Shown: one piece after another, positions 1-8,871 of the stretch
Layout: each line of letters begins with the position of its first letter
Position numbering within the stretch: position 1 is the first letter of the stretch
Source: Porodaedalea pini
Taxonomy: Eukaryota > Basidiomycota > Agaricomycetes > Hymenochaetales > Hymenochaetaceae
DNA: 11,963 bases
NCBI GenBank assembly: GCA_002794775.1
Contig: NBAY01000198.1
Coordinates: 1-11,963, forward strand
Direction: 5' to 3'
Notes under the pieces: model-generated
Told to the model about the DNA's origin: nothing
Database searches by the model: none
Seen by the model: only the letters and a program-made list of their open reading frames with translations
Made by a program: the position numbers and the translations under genes

Positions 1-420
1 CCGCCTAACAGTCTGGCTTCTTCTTGGTGCGGGGACTGGTAATGGGTTTCCTTCACTGCTTCTATCGTCCACTAGTCTGGTTGCTGCTGTTAGGCATTCT
101 TCGTAGACCTGGGTGTATCCCGTGGTTAAGCCAACTTCACTGGGCGCTACATCGATGCCAATTACCACTTTGAGTTGTACTCCATAATAGGTTTGGGTGA
201 CGCGGCGGTCTACTGTTAAGTAGCCATCGAAGCCCCTTCGCCATGTAGTGATGAGGTCATCGATGATTTCGTCCCTGAGTTTCCAGAGTTTGTGATGTGC
301 TTCCTGTTTTGTCTGGTGGATAGTGATTGGCCAGTTGAGGAGGATTGCCCATCGGCCACATTGTCGGTGGTGTTCCCTTTGTGTGATCCATATCGTAAGG
401 CCTGCTAGTGCTGCGTACAT
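1..420 (-). CDS. Unrecognised protein-coding frame, partial at the left edge
   Basis: This minus-strand frame is open for 140 codons from an ATG at 418-420 to the window edge, so its C-terminal part is missing. I do not recognise the family. The predicted stretch begins MYAALAGLTIWITQRE and has several tryptophans, a basic-aromatic middle (LNWPITIHQTKQE, then TTWRRGF), a hydrophobic strand-like segment (LKVVIGIDVAP) and a Pro/Arg-rich tail (PVPAPRRSQTVRR). The ATG directly follows an in-frame TAA (421-423). The same frame is also open upstream of that stop (to 705), so this may be the second half of one older gene. The DNA is CpG-rich, unlike the middle of the window. An unidentified retroelement gag is possible given the LTR-like repeats just upstream, but no zinc knuckle or protease motif is visible. 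Being coding at all is an inference from frame length and composition. Confidence 0.4.
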   Translation of the reverse strand, partial: MYAALAGLTIWITQREHHRQCGRWAILLNWPITIHQTKQEAHHKLWKLRDEIIDDLITTWRRGFDGYLTVDRRVTQTYYGVQLKVVIGIDVAPSEVGLTTGYTQVYEECLTAATRLVDDRSSEGNPLPVPAPRRSQTVRR

Positions 421-705
421 TTATTCATCTGCTAGCCACCATTTGAGCTCGTGCATGTATGCAGTACTCGTCCTTTCCTGCATAACTGGCTCTTGCTGTT
501 GTTCACTGAGCGGTCTGTGCTGCGAGGCAATGAGCATTGTATTCTGTACGGTGAAAGGTGACTGTACGGGTCTACAGGCAGACTCGGACCTGGTTGAGTT
601 TGGCCACTGGGGGTTCACTCTAATGTGTCTGATGGAGGGGATAGTGTCAGGAAGTGTGGGGAAGTGTAATAGAATACTCGGGGCTAGGTGTCGACTCGAG
701 GACAT
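421..705 (-). pseudogene. Upstream half of the unrecognised left-edge frame, ended by TAA
   Basis: The frame starts at an ATG at 703-705 and runs 94 codons to TAA at 421-423. The product is Pro/Ser/Gln-rich at first (MSSSRHLAPSILLHFPTLPD) and ends MHELKWWLADE. The next codon after the stop is ATG in the same frame, and the frame then stays open to the window edge. That fits either one gene with a single nonsense mutation or a short upstream frame next to a separate gene. A stop codon lies upstream in this frame (763-765). The ATG falls inside a 17-base motif that recurs at 1312-1328. No family was recognised. Confidence 0.25.
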
Positions 706-1328
706 GAGTACAAAGGACGACCGGCAAAACGTGCCTAAATGCGGTCGGAGAACAAAGAGCAACTACGATCTTGACAACCCGGGCTCAGAAACTCGCCAGT
801 GAAGACAGGAATCGATACTATTCGTCGAGACGATTCTGAATCTGAAAAGACCTCGAGACGCGGTGCAGAATTGACGGAGATATAGCAGTTGCACTGGTTG
901 CAGCTGGCAGAACGCACGGAACTCCCGGAACCAAAAGCTATTTTTGTAGCTCTATGACGCGGGCTCTGAATCGTGCAAGAAAAGACAGTGTTCGAAAGCG
1001 ATTTTCGACGAGATTAAGAATCTGAAGAGAGCTCGGGAAACGGATAAGAACTGAGGGTGATATAGCGAAAGCAAGATTTGGCCGAAAACGGGACTCGAGA
1101 CGGAACGGACGGAACGACACTGAACGGTGACGGAGACGAGAACTAAAGACTGGGACTGACTCAGGGGAACTAAACTTCCCTTTTTGAGACATTTACATGA
1201 GTGTTTAAATAACCAACAGAGGGTTGAGCCTCTGAGCAGCGTACAAAGGACACAAAGACAGACCGGAGGCTCTAGCCAAACAACACCAAATAGCCAGAAC
1301 TCGGAGCCGTAACTCGAGAACATGAGTA
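676..1328. repeat. Two copies of a CTCGAG-containing motif, possible LTR end
   Basis: The plus-strand sequence ACTCGAGRACATGAGTA occurs at 694-710 and 1312-1328 (16 of 17 identical). Just upstream of each is a related block (actcggggct at about 676, actcggagcc at about 1299). Read on the minus strand the second copy gives TGTTCTCGAG, a plausible 5' LTR terminus, and a TATA-like ATTTAAA lies roughly 110 bases further on (around 1203). No matching partner LTR, primer site or polypurine tract was confirmed, so the LTR idea is only a hypothesis. Confidence 0.3.
777..1068. repeat. Diverged direct repeat pair at exactly 180-bp offset
   Basis: Positions 781-888 and 961-1068 align without any gap at an offset of 180. 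By hand count 73 of 108 positions match. Both copies begin gggctc, share aagacag and atctgaa blocks in the same order, and end tatagc. The gap-free alignment points to an old tandem duplication or two related regulatory or LTR segments. No open frame is clearly conserved between the copies. Confidence 0.5.
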
Positions 1329-1330
1329 AT

Positions 1331-1950
1331 TAAGCTTCGGGAGGCTCAGAACAATACCAGATGTGACCCAAAATGGACTTCGGTGGCTCACCGGTGCAGA
1401 ACCAAGCTGTATGCGTCGAGTTAATACTGCCAAACACTGAAACTGTCCTGAAATGTATCGGGGATACTTGTAAGACTGTCCTGAGTCGAGTCGAACCTAA
1501 TAGAGCCGATTCCGAGGCCAGCAGCATCGGGATCTCCACAACGGATACTGCTTCCAGAATGCGTAGGAAGATTCGCTCATGTGCTGCCTATGAGTAATGG
1601 TATAGCTCCCGGCAGAAGTTGCACAGATCCATTGATTCAGGTAGGTGCATCTTATTGCTTTGGTGTGGCCATGCTGTTCAATATGCTTCTTGCGCTCGCT
1701 TCCTGGCTTTGTCATAGACTGTTGCGGGTGCCTCCTGGCTGAATCCTGGCTGATAGGTGAATTGGTTTGTTGTTGATCCTGTCGATCCCATGTCAATCTG
1801 CTGATCCTTCCTGAAATAGCAATTTCTTGTAACATTTCTCTTCCATCGTGAGTACAGGCATGATTTGAAATATGATCTGAGACCTCATTTCTGAACAAAA
1901 TGGCCTATTTGATAGATCTGTACTGTCAAACACCGGTCTGCATTTCTAAG
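1331..1950. other. No convincing gene; short weak frames only
   Basis: This stretch has a 74-codon plus frame (1373-1597, true ATG) and a minus frame of 133 codons (1497-1898) that lacks a good ATG. Neither shows a recognisable motif, and they overlap on opposite strands. A 10-base word, actgtcctga, repeats at 1442 and 1475. On the minus strand around 1655-1755 an alternative frame reads somewhat like protein (YQPGFSQEAPATVYDKARKR) but is short and bounded by stops. I see nothing that can be called a gene with confidence. Confidence 0.3.
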
Positions 1951-1953
1951 TCT

Positions 1954-2541
1954 CTAGAAGCACTGGCAGTTTTTGACCTGAACGAAAAAATCTGCAAAGC
2001 CTAAAATTGAAAGTGTCTTCTTGTCTTCTTGATTGACAAACTTCAGCTCTCTATTGTCATGTGCACACAATCCAGGGCCCACAGCTTTCGAACCAGTGAC
2101 TTCAGGAACATTAGATGTACCAAAGAGTTTCATAGACAGATAGCGACAATAGTCATTGATCACAGTGACCTAAGGTTGGATGAATATTAGATTGTGGACC
2201 TCAAAAAAAAAGCACCAATGCACTGGATATCTCCTACTCATCTTTTGGTTTCATAGAGACTTTATTGAACACTTAGGAGAGGGCATTATGAGACCACCAT
2301 TCTCTACAGGGCAGGAACCCATTCAAGAATTTCCAGGCTGACATTGGTCCCACAAACTACCTTTCACATTCCTCCACATAGTGTCTATACCTTCTATGAG
2401 TCTCTTCGAGTTCAACAAATCTTCTGGTCCATTCTCCACATTGAGAACTTGAATTGGTTATGGTATGCCGAGTTGCAGAGCATTCAGAGTGGAAATGCAT
2501 AGCATTTTTTGGTAAGTATAAATTTGTTCATTTGTCAACCA
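1954..2541 (-). pseudogene. Relic multi-exon coding region, family not recognised
   Basis: Two minus-strand pieces look like decayed exons. Positions 2541-2361 follow a good acceptor (TTCACAG) and read for 60 codons (start WLTNEQIYTYQKMLCISTLN; later PIQVLNVENGPEDLLNSKRL) with one TAA at 2458-2460, then a possible donor GTAGTT. Positions 2169-1954 follow an acceptor-like CCAACCTTAG and read for 71 residues (VTVINDYCRYLSMKLFGTSN ... LSILGFADFFVQV) to TAG. The two pieces do not join in phase at these sites, so the intron model is incomplete or broken. The DNA is AT-rich and CpG-poor, like the transposon block beside it. The family is not recognised, and it could equally be a transposase or host gene remnant. 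Being coding is inferred from protein-like composition only. Confidence 0.3.
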
Positions 2542-2794
2542 CTGTGAAGGTAAGAGACAGAGTGTATGAATGCCCATAGTGGTTTGTCTTGAAAAGTTGA
2601 CAGGTTATGTAAGCATCTAACTTCAATGTGACTTGTGGCACAAGCCTTGCCCTAAGAGCCTAAGTCCACTCTGATCTTTCAATTTTGAAGTTATATTAGA
2701 AAATGCTCACTTACAAGAGAAAAATCTGTAACCACCAAATTCTTTTTAGGATAGTAACTTACCTAAGGTCTTCCTAGCAAGGGGGCCACCAGTA
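2542..2794. other. AT-rich spacer with a possible exon scrap and consensus splice donor
   Basis: Next to the transposon end, the minus strand from 2792 reads TGGPLARKTL and meets a perfect GTAAGT donor (2762-2757). If the transposon is removed, the flank on its far side would extend this frame by only a few codons before a stop. Another minus frame at about 2670-2530 (LVPQVTLKLDAYITCQLFKT) also looks protein-like. These are scraps, not a supported gene. Confidence 0.2.
2793..2794. repeat. TA target-site duplication, left
   Basis: A TA dinucleotide immediately precedes the left terminal inverted repeat. Its partner is at 9129-9130. TA duplication is the insertion signature of Tc1/mariner/pogo-type elements. 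Confidence 0.5.
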
Positions 2795-2828
2795 CAGTTG
2801 AACCTGTGTATAAGAATAGGGTTCGGTG
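2795..2828 (+). repeat. Left terminal inverted repeat of the DNA transposon
   Basis: It begins CAGTTGAACCTGTGTATAAG. It pairs with 9099-9128 in inverted orientation, and both copies end in CGGTG after a short variable spacer. A second imperfect inverted copy of its inner part (taattcttgtgcaca, about 2858-2872) could fold back on it. Confidence 0.6.
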
Positions 2829-2999
2829 GACATGCCAGCTTATGCTTAACCACAGGTAATTCTTGTGCACATTATTATATAATAGTCAAATAAGGTTATT
2901 ACTATTTATGGCTAGAAAAAGCATACACAACTAGCCACTTTCACTGAGAGCAACATAATGAAAGAAGACATTATAAGATAAATAATTACAAATATCTAC

Positions 3000-3140
3000 C
3001 TGTGATGGACCTTTATTAATTTCCCTCTGAATCAACCATTGGTGCTTTGGTAGAAGCTTGTGTGCTTGATTATACTTGTCACCAGTTTGGCTCTGAAAAA
3101 GTATGTTGAGTTGTGTGAGTGCCCAGGCATTCTGGAAGGA
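3000..3140 (-). pseudogene. Exon-like relic inside the DNA transposon
   Basis: On the minus strand a 47-codon open stretch begins after a TGA (3141-3143), includes FQNAWALTQLNILFQSQTGD and ends LIQREINKGPSQ exactly at a good splice donor, GTAGAT (2999-2994). No downstream acceptor or partner exon was established before the transposon end. The product is not recognised as a transposase. It may be a captured gene fragment or chance. Confidence 0.25.
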
Positions 3141-3251
3141 TCATGAGAGGCTATTTGCCTGCTAACTGTGAGCCATAAAAATTATCAATACTACTGATGA
3201 ATCTACAGATTGTCACTAATATATCTATATGGGGATACATGGTCACTTGAC

Positions 3252-3850
3252 TAAGGTAGAGAAAGTATAAACTTGACCAACCGTAATGCAACCCTACTTG
3301 CCTTATTGAGTGGCACATAGTATTGAGCTCAATTGCTTCAACACAACATCTCAAATGCATCTTTCATTCTCATAGAACTTTAGAGGAAATCTATGGCTAC
3401 AGATGTATGGATTTATTTTTTCTGAATATTGAGTTTAGGGCTTTCTATTTAAGGAAAAAAGTTGCTTTTGTCAAACACCATAGAATTGCATTTCCAGGCT
3501 TCTGAATACAACTCAATTTTCTGGACTGAATATTTTGCCACTCCAAAGAAGGGAATATATTATGTAATTACATAATTTGTAACATATTTGTCATGTGCCA
3601 CATTTGGTAAGTTTGTCTGAACCTCAAAAGAATCCCAATGAACTCTTCTTTATGCTTGTAAATGTATGCAAGAGCATACAGGAGACAAGCTCAGTGAATT
3701 ATGGAAGGAATTTTTTAGAAGTTAGAAAGTTGACCTTAAATCCTTTGAGATTTTTGCCATTAGGGTCCTCCCAAATAGGGTAAATGCAGTGCTCAGGGTT
3801 TGTGACAGTGATGTGACTTGGTTGGTTGAGTTTATACTTTCCCTACCTTA
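3252..3850. mobile_element. Candidate short inverted-repeat element (MITE-like)
   Basis: Positions 3252-3282 and 3820-3850 are inverted repeats matching at 28 of 31 positions, all mismatches being transitions. Both outer ends begin with TA, which could be a TA target duplication around a roughly 595-bp non-autonomous element nested in the larger transposon. Inside, minus-strand fragments look protein-like: CIYPIWEDPNGKNLKGF just before a TAA (near 3715), and IELYSEAWKCNSMVFDK near 3500. No continuous gene remains. The repeats could instead be internal structure of the enclosing element. Confidence 0.4.
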
Positions 3851-3996
3851 CCTCTAGATAAGAATTTTTCCTATAAATTTCCATTGAAATCTTAATTCTT
3901 ATTACTTATAGCAAATATTCTTGTAGGACCCTGAATTTTCTGCCTACCGAGTCAATGGATGAAAAATTGTATGCTTAACTACAGGTTATTCTTATC

Positions 3997-4001
3997 TACC
4001 A
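3997..4001. repeat. Copia target-site duplication, left copy (degenerate)
   Basis: TACCA here corresponds to CACCG at 9099-9103 on the other side of the element. Three of five bases match and both differences are transitions, one at a CpG. A 5-bp duplication is usual for Ty1/copia integrases. Confidence 0.45.
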
Positions 4002-4217
4002 TCTTAGACAAGCAGAAAAGTGGGATGAAGCTATAGATTAGAGGCGAGAGTGCCCATCCTTATATACAGTACAATTGAATAGTTTTACTATAAAAAGTAT
4101 AGTAAGCATATAGTGCATAGTCATATGAGCATATAGTCGGAGTTCTGGAAGTCGGTCATGTGACCAGTGACGGATATTTGCTCAGGCAAGTATCTGTCAG
4201 TTATTTATAGTTCAACA
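4002..4217 (-). repeat. 3' LTR of the copia element
   Basis: It is 216 bp, the same length as the right LTR, with 9 differences, all transitions. On the minus strand it starts TGTTGAAC directly after the polypurine tract and ends GTCTAAGA. The ending GA is not the canonical CA. A TATA-like TATATAAGG (4066-4058) and the ACTATA/TATAGT hairpin are conserved with the other LTR. Confidence 0.93.
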
Positions 4218-4226
4218 CTCCCCTTC
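4218..4226 (-). promoter_or_regulatory. Polypurine tract for plus-strand priming
   Basis: On the minus strand GAAGGGGAG lies immediately before the TGTTG start of the 3' LTR, exactly where plus-strand DNA synthesis is primed. The original pol stop codon (TGA, 4225-4227) overlaps its first bases. Confidence 0.85.
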
Positions 4227-7200
4227 AAGTGTGCGTTAGTTTAAGTTGTTCTACAAAGCGCTTGAGTAAAGTTACAGATAATGCTTTAAGTCTGCTATGC
4301 TATGTTCAGTGGGAATGTATTTAACAGTAATAGCTCCTTTATCAATGTGATCTCTAAAGAAATCTTTTTGTATATCTATATGTTTAGTTCTTTGAGAATA
4401 TTTATGCTCAGGATCAGTTGCCATAGTAATAATAGCTTGATTATCAGTAAAAATTGTAGTAGGTGTAAACGAAGCCTGCAGAACCTCATTCACAAGTCTT
4501 TTTAGCCAAATAGCCTCCTGAGTCATGTAAGCTAGTGCAATAAGTTCAGCTTCAGCTATGGCTAATGATACTAAGGTTTGTCTTTTACTTGACCATGATG
4601 TTATTGAATTGCCAAGTTTAAAGAAGTATCTGGATATGGCTTTATGCCCTTCAGTTGTCATTCTATCAGAGTCAGTGTATCCAGTAAGTTGAGTATTTTC
4701 AGTTCCACTAAGTATGAGCCAATAGTCTTTAGTTGAGTGTAAGCATTGAAAACATTGTTTTGCGGCGTCAAAATGTTTAATACCAGGGTTAGTTAAATAT
4801 CTCGTGAGTATTCCACATGTATAGGCAATATCTGGCCTGGTACAGTCTGCTGCATATTGCAGTGCTCCAACCATGTTCATGTAAGGTACCTTTTCCATGT
4901 AAGTAAGTTCTTCATCATCAGCTGGTACATCATCAGTTGATAATTGTCTCCCTGGCTCCATAGGAGAATTCCTTAGTTTAGCGTTTTCTAAGTTATAGCA
5001 TTTGATGATAGTTTCAATATAGTTTTGTTGTTTTAACGCTATAGTTTTAGTTTGACGGTTACGCTTGATTTCAATTCCAAGTAACCAGTGAATTTCATTT
5101 CCATCAGTATAAGTAACTTCATTTCCAATTTGAGCTTTTAGTTCAGTTAGTAGTTGAGTTGATTTTGCAGCTATTGTGATGTCATCGACATGTACAAATA
5201 ATACAAGTATAGTTTTATTATTTTCTGTTTTGAAAAAGACTGCGTTATCATTATCTGATCTGGTTAGTCCTATTTTAGTTAAAATTGACATTAGTTTCTT
5301 GTACCAACATCTTCCTGCTTGTTTTAGTCTGTATAGTGCTTTCTTTAGTTTTAGTATTTGACCAGATTTCAAGTCAGGTAATAGTTTATTGTATCCTGAC
5401 GGTAGTTTGATGTAAATTTCTTCACCATCTTCAAGTTTGCCATACAAGTAGGCTGATTTAATATCTATTTGATGTATTTCATAGTCATTAGTTGCTGCCC
5501 AGGAAAGTATAGTTCGCTCAGTACTGAGTCGTGCTACTGGTGCAAATAAGTCATCTGAGTAAAAATCAATTCCTTCTTGTTGCGCATATCCTTGCACAAC
5601 TAGTCTTGCTTTGTATTTGTCAATTCGGCCATTGGCTAACCGTTTAGTCTTGAAAACAAATCTAGTGCCAATAATGTTTGCATTAGTAGGTGGGTAAACA
5701 TATTCCCAAGTTTGTCTTTCTTTTAGTGTTTCAATTTCATCTTTCATGGCTTTAGCCCATCTAAGTGCATCTGGTCGCTTAATTGCTTGTTGAAAAGTGA
5801 TGGGGTCACCAAGTTGTTCATTATTGAATTTATTAAATTCAGTTAAGTAAATAGCAAGGTTAAGTTCTTCAGTATAGTCAAGTCCTCTAGAACGTTTAGT
5901 TGGTTTTCGCTGTCTCTCTGATTTTCTTGGTTCAATAGTTTCAGTTAGATTGTTTTGATTGTTTTCTAGTGGGGTATCAGTTTGCTCCCCTTCAATTCGA
6001 GAAGGTGCAACTTCAAGGAATTGGACATTTCTTTCAACAGTTATTTTCTGATCATGATAAATTCTATGTCCTTTACTTTCTTCATCCCAACATAGCCATC
6101 GGCTGTAGGATCCTTTAGGAGTTAATTTATTAGTATTTTCTTCTCTGAAAATGACATGAGTGCCAAATTCATGTAAGTCATCAAAAATATAAGCTTTATT
6201 AAATCACTTAAAGTATGGAGAGATAAAGTTAATTGCCGCTTTAGGTGTTCTATTATGTATAAAAGTTAAGTAGTTAATGGCTTCTCCCCAGAGCTTGTCT
6301 AGTAATTTATGTCCTAGTAAGTTTGATCTAACTTGGTTTAATATTATTTGATGAGTTTGCTCAGCTACACCATTTTGTTGTGGAGTATCATGTACAGTTA
6401 GTTTTTGTATAGTTCCTTGACTGTCTAGAAATAATTGAAAGTCGTTTGATAAAAAGACAGTATCATTGTCAGATTGAAGTATTTTAATTTTGATTCCATA
6501 TTGAGTTAATAACAAAGTAGCCCATTTGATGTAAGCAGTATAACCGTCTGCTTTAGTTTTAAGTAAACTCATTTGGACCCATCTAGTACAGTCGTCGACT
6601 AAAGTTAGCAAATATTTAAAATTACCAATAGCAGTTGTTGGTGCAGGTCCCCAAATATCCATATGAAAATGATCGCCAAAGTTTTTAGCTAATTCAGAAG
6701 TTCGAGTTTTAGGTATAACATTTCTTTTAATATTCGCTTCGACACAAACACGACATTGAGTTTCAATTGAGTCAATAATTTTGTAATGGATTGATTCAGG
6801 ATGATTTTTAAGTAGCCATTTGAGGTAAGTATAACTTAAGTGACCGAGTTTCTTATGAAGTTCAAACAGAGTGATTGATTTTACAGTGCTCATTTGGTAA
6901 TGTTTTAATATAGAGTACAGGTTATTTTTACATTGAATTTGACCACATATTTCACTGCTAGGTGCCTTTATTGTACACAAATTTCCTTTATAAATAAATT
7001 CATATCCTTCTGCACAAAGTTTAGACTGGCTAAGTAGCGTCATGTGCATTTCTTTAGCATAATAAACATCTTTAATAGTAATGGTGCTTACAGTATCACC
7101 ATTTGGGATCTCAACAGTTAAAATCCCTATAGTTGAAGTAATAAAAGTTTGTGAGTTAGTGGTTATAACAGAGATTGGGTCGGTTTGTTTAACATTAGTA

Positions 7201-8834
7201 AGTTGGTTGAAATAAGGAGTTAAGTGAAGAGTGGCACCAGAGTCAATAATATCCATAGTATGATAAAGTTTATTAGCATAATTTTCTTTTAAGTAAATGG
7301 CTGTGGCGCTTACATGATTCGCCTCAAAATTTTCAATAGCATCCATGTAGTGATCATCACATAAGAAGTCAAAAAGTGCAGATTCATTGTTGAACTGCAT
7401 AGTGACATCATCGGTTATTTCAGTTATCATTGCAGTGAATGGTGGTGTCTGCAGAAAGTTGGGCATTTTGGCATTTATCACCTGGTGTGCTTGAGTGACT
7501 GCAGTGGAAGTGGAAGCGGTCACAGGTACGTTTGCCACGTTCAATGTGCTCGCCTGATGTGAGTGGGCAGTGGTTGGAGGTTTCGCATGCTTCTGAATCC
7601 CTTTCTTCGCCATGGCATCTTTAGTCTTCTGAGTCCATGGCTGAGGGCAGTTAGGTGATTGATGCCTATAGTTATTGCAGTTATAACATTTAACAAAGGG
7701 ATTAGAGTTCCCTGAGTTTGTGTTTGAGTTATTGGAGTCATTTGAGTAGCCTCCTTGGCTGTGTCCTCAGCCTCTATAAGTTCCAAATCGGCCACGGCCT
7801 CTGCCGTGACCTCGAGTGTGTCCACCTCACCCTCTAAAGTAAGGATGAGTGGCCTCACTTTGATAGGGGTATGTGGCGGCGATTGGGTTCCTTCGAGTAT
7901 TTGCCACGCTCCAGTTTGCAAAGGCCTGACGAGTTTCTTGAATAAGTCGGTTGGGAGTAAGTACAAGATCTTCGTGGTCATCGTTATTTTTGTTGTATTC
8001 ATTTATGGTGTTTATTTGAAGTTCAAGTTGAGTTATAACATATTTGTACTGTGGTGGTATCGCTGCAGTTATTGCTGCTAAGTAAGTTGAGTTGGCTGGT
8101 TGTTTTCCATAAGCGCAAAGTTCAGCATGGCATCATTCAAGTTTGTCCAAAGTTTTATCAAGTTGAGACACATGGCCTCAGACATTGAATAACGCTCCTT
8201 CATTTAACGTGTTAGTTACTGTAGTTTGGATGTCATAACACACCTTTAGTTGTTTAAGTAGGACGTGTACTTGAGTTATGCCCAGGTAATTGCTGAGTAT
8301 TTTATCAGGGATATTTTTGATTATACCTGCATAGATGGTGTTTGCAATGACATTTTCTTCTGGACTGGATGGCCCTACCTCCATAAGAGTTGGGTGGCCA
8401 GTGGCATTGATAGCCTGGAAGATGCGGAATATCCAGAGCTTCCAGTTCTTGACACCATCAAGTGGTTCGATGCTGTCAAATAGTTTGATTATTTCACCCG
8501 CTTTGAGTGCTGACATTATTGGTGATTCACAACGGGGAATGTGCTGAGTGCGAGTAGGAGGCACTGTAGTAGAATCAGTTAGTTTGCCTTCTGGTGGTTC
8601 AGTAGATGAAGTAATGCGCTCTGGTAGTGGCGGTAGTGTTTGGTCAAAGTCGCGCTCAAGTTGCACTGGTGTGGCAGTAGATACAGGTGGAGTAGGAGTC
8701 TGAGTAGTACCGCTGGTAGTTGCAGCTAGTTGTTCAGCCTCTGTTTGTGCACAAGTGCGAGGATGAGGGCGAGTAGTTGGTTTAGCAGTAGTTGGTAGTG
8801 GTGGTGTTGGTGAATGAGGAGGACGGTCTGACAT
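4225..8834 (-). pseudogene. Copia gag-pol polyprotein, broken by five TGA codons and a terminal frameshift
   Basis: One frame runs from ATG at 8834 to 4275, about 1520 codons. It is interrupted only by TGA at 8178-8180, 8133-8135, 7827-7829, 7767-7769 and 6204-6206. In order: Pro/Thr-rich gag N-terminus; an RGG-like box around 7835-7755 in which two of the stops sit; zinc knuckle C-x2-C-x4-H-x4-C (7688-7647); protease DSGA (Asp at 7242-7244); integrase HHCC zinc site (LHKKLGH ... CRVC), then the DD35E core with MDIWGP, SDN and VAE; reverse transcriptase with QIDIKSAYLYG and HVDD (Asp pair at 5186-5181); RNase H with TDSD, AEAE, TDNQ and RTKHIDI. After HSIAD (about 4296) the frame is lost to stop TAA (4272-4274), while the expected tail (KRFVEQLKL) continues in another frame to TGA at 4225. 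The leader between LTR and ATG is only 48 nt. A single gag-pol frame is common for fungal copia elements. Confidence 0.93.
7647..7688 (-). other. Gag zinc knuckle (CCHC)
   Basis: The sequence CYNCNNYRHQSPNC fits C-x2-C-x4-H-x4-C, the nucleocapsid RNA-binding knuckle. The usual glycine before the histidine is arginine (AGG), compatible with a G-to-A change. It lies in the same frame as pol, between the RGG-like box and the protease. Confidence 0.9.
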
Positions 8835-8871
8835 GCAATAGTGGTGAGTGCGATGAGTAGGAGGGAGCCAA

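Larger units (their letters stand above)
2841..3999. repeat. Subterminal direct repeat pair inside the DNA transposon
   Basis: Positions 2841-2870 and 3970-3999 share 25 of 30 bases in direct orientation, both beginning tatgcttaac. Each copy lies just inside a terminal inverted repeat, with the copia element now between the second copy and its terminus. They could be transposase-binding subterminal sites, although those would usually be expected in inverted orientation. Confidence 0.4.

Noticed and set aside
952..1323. 123-codon minus frame with a true ATG
   Set aside because: It runs across the diverged repeat, its composition is low in complexity (Phe/Ser/Arg/Leu), and the repeat copies do not preserve the frame.
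1373..1597. 74-codon plus frame
   Set aside because: Opposite-strand frames of similar length overlap it, and no motif or splice context supports it.
6204..7613. Treating the protease-integrase stretch and the RT stretch (4272-5747) as separate genes
   Set aside because: They share one frame, and the bases between 6203 and 5748 are fully open and read as the normal integrase-RT linker. Only TGA at 6204-6206 divides them.
7541..8002. Long minus-strand frame of 153 codons over the gag region
   Set aside because: It is out of frame with gag-pol. The pol frame through the same bases holds the RGG-like box and the CCHC zinc knuckle and joins both neighbours, so this is a shadow made visible by the TGA stops.
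8178..8834. Gag ending naturally at 8178 as a separate short gene
   Set aside because: The same frame continues through further gag sequence to the zinc knuckle, so the TGA is a lesion of the same type as the others.
4275..8834. TGA recoding or programmed readthrough
   Set aside because: Five TGAs scattered in gag and integrase, two within an Arg/Gly box, plus CpG-type LTR decay, make mutation much more likely.
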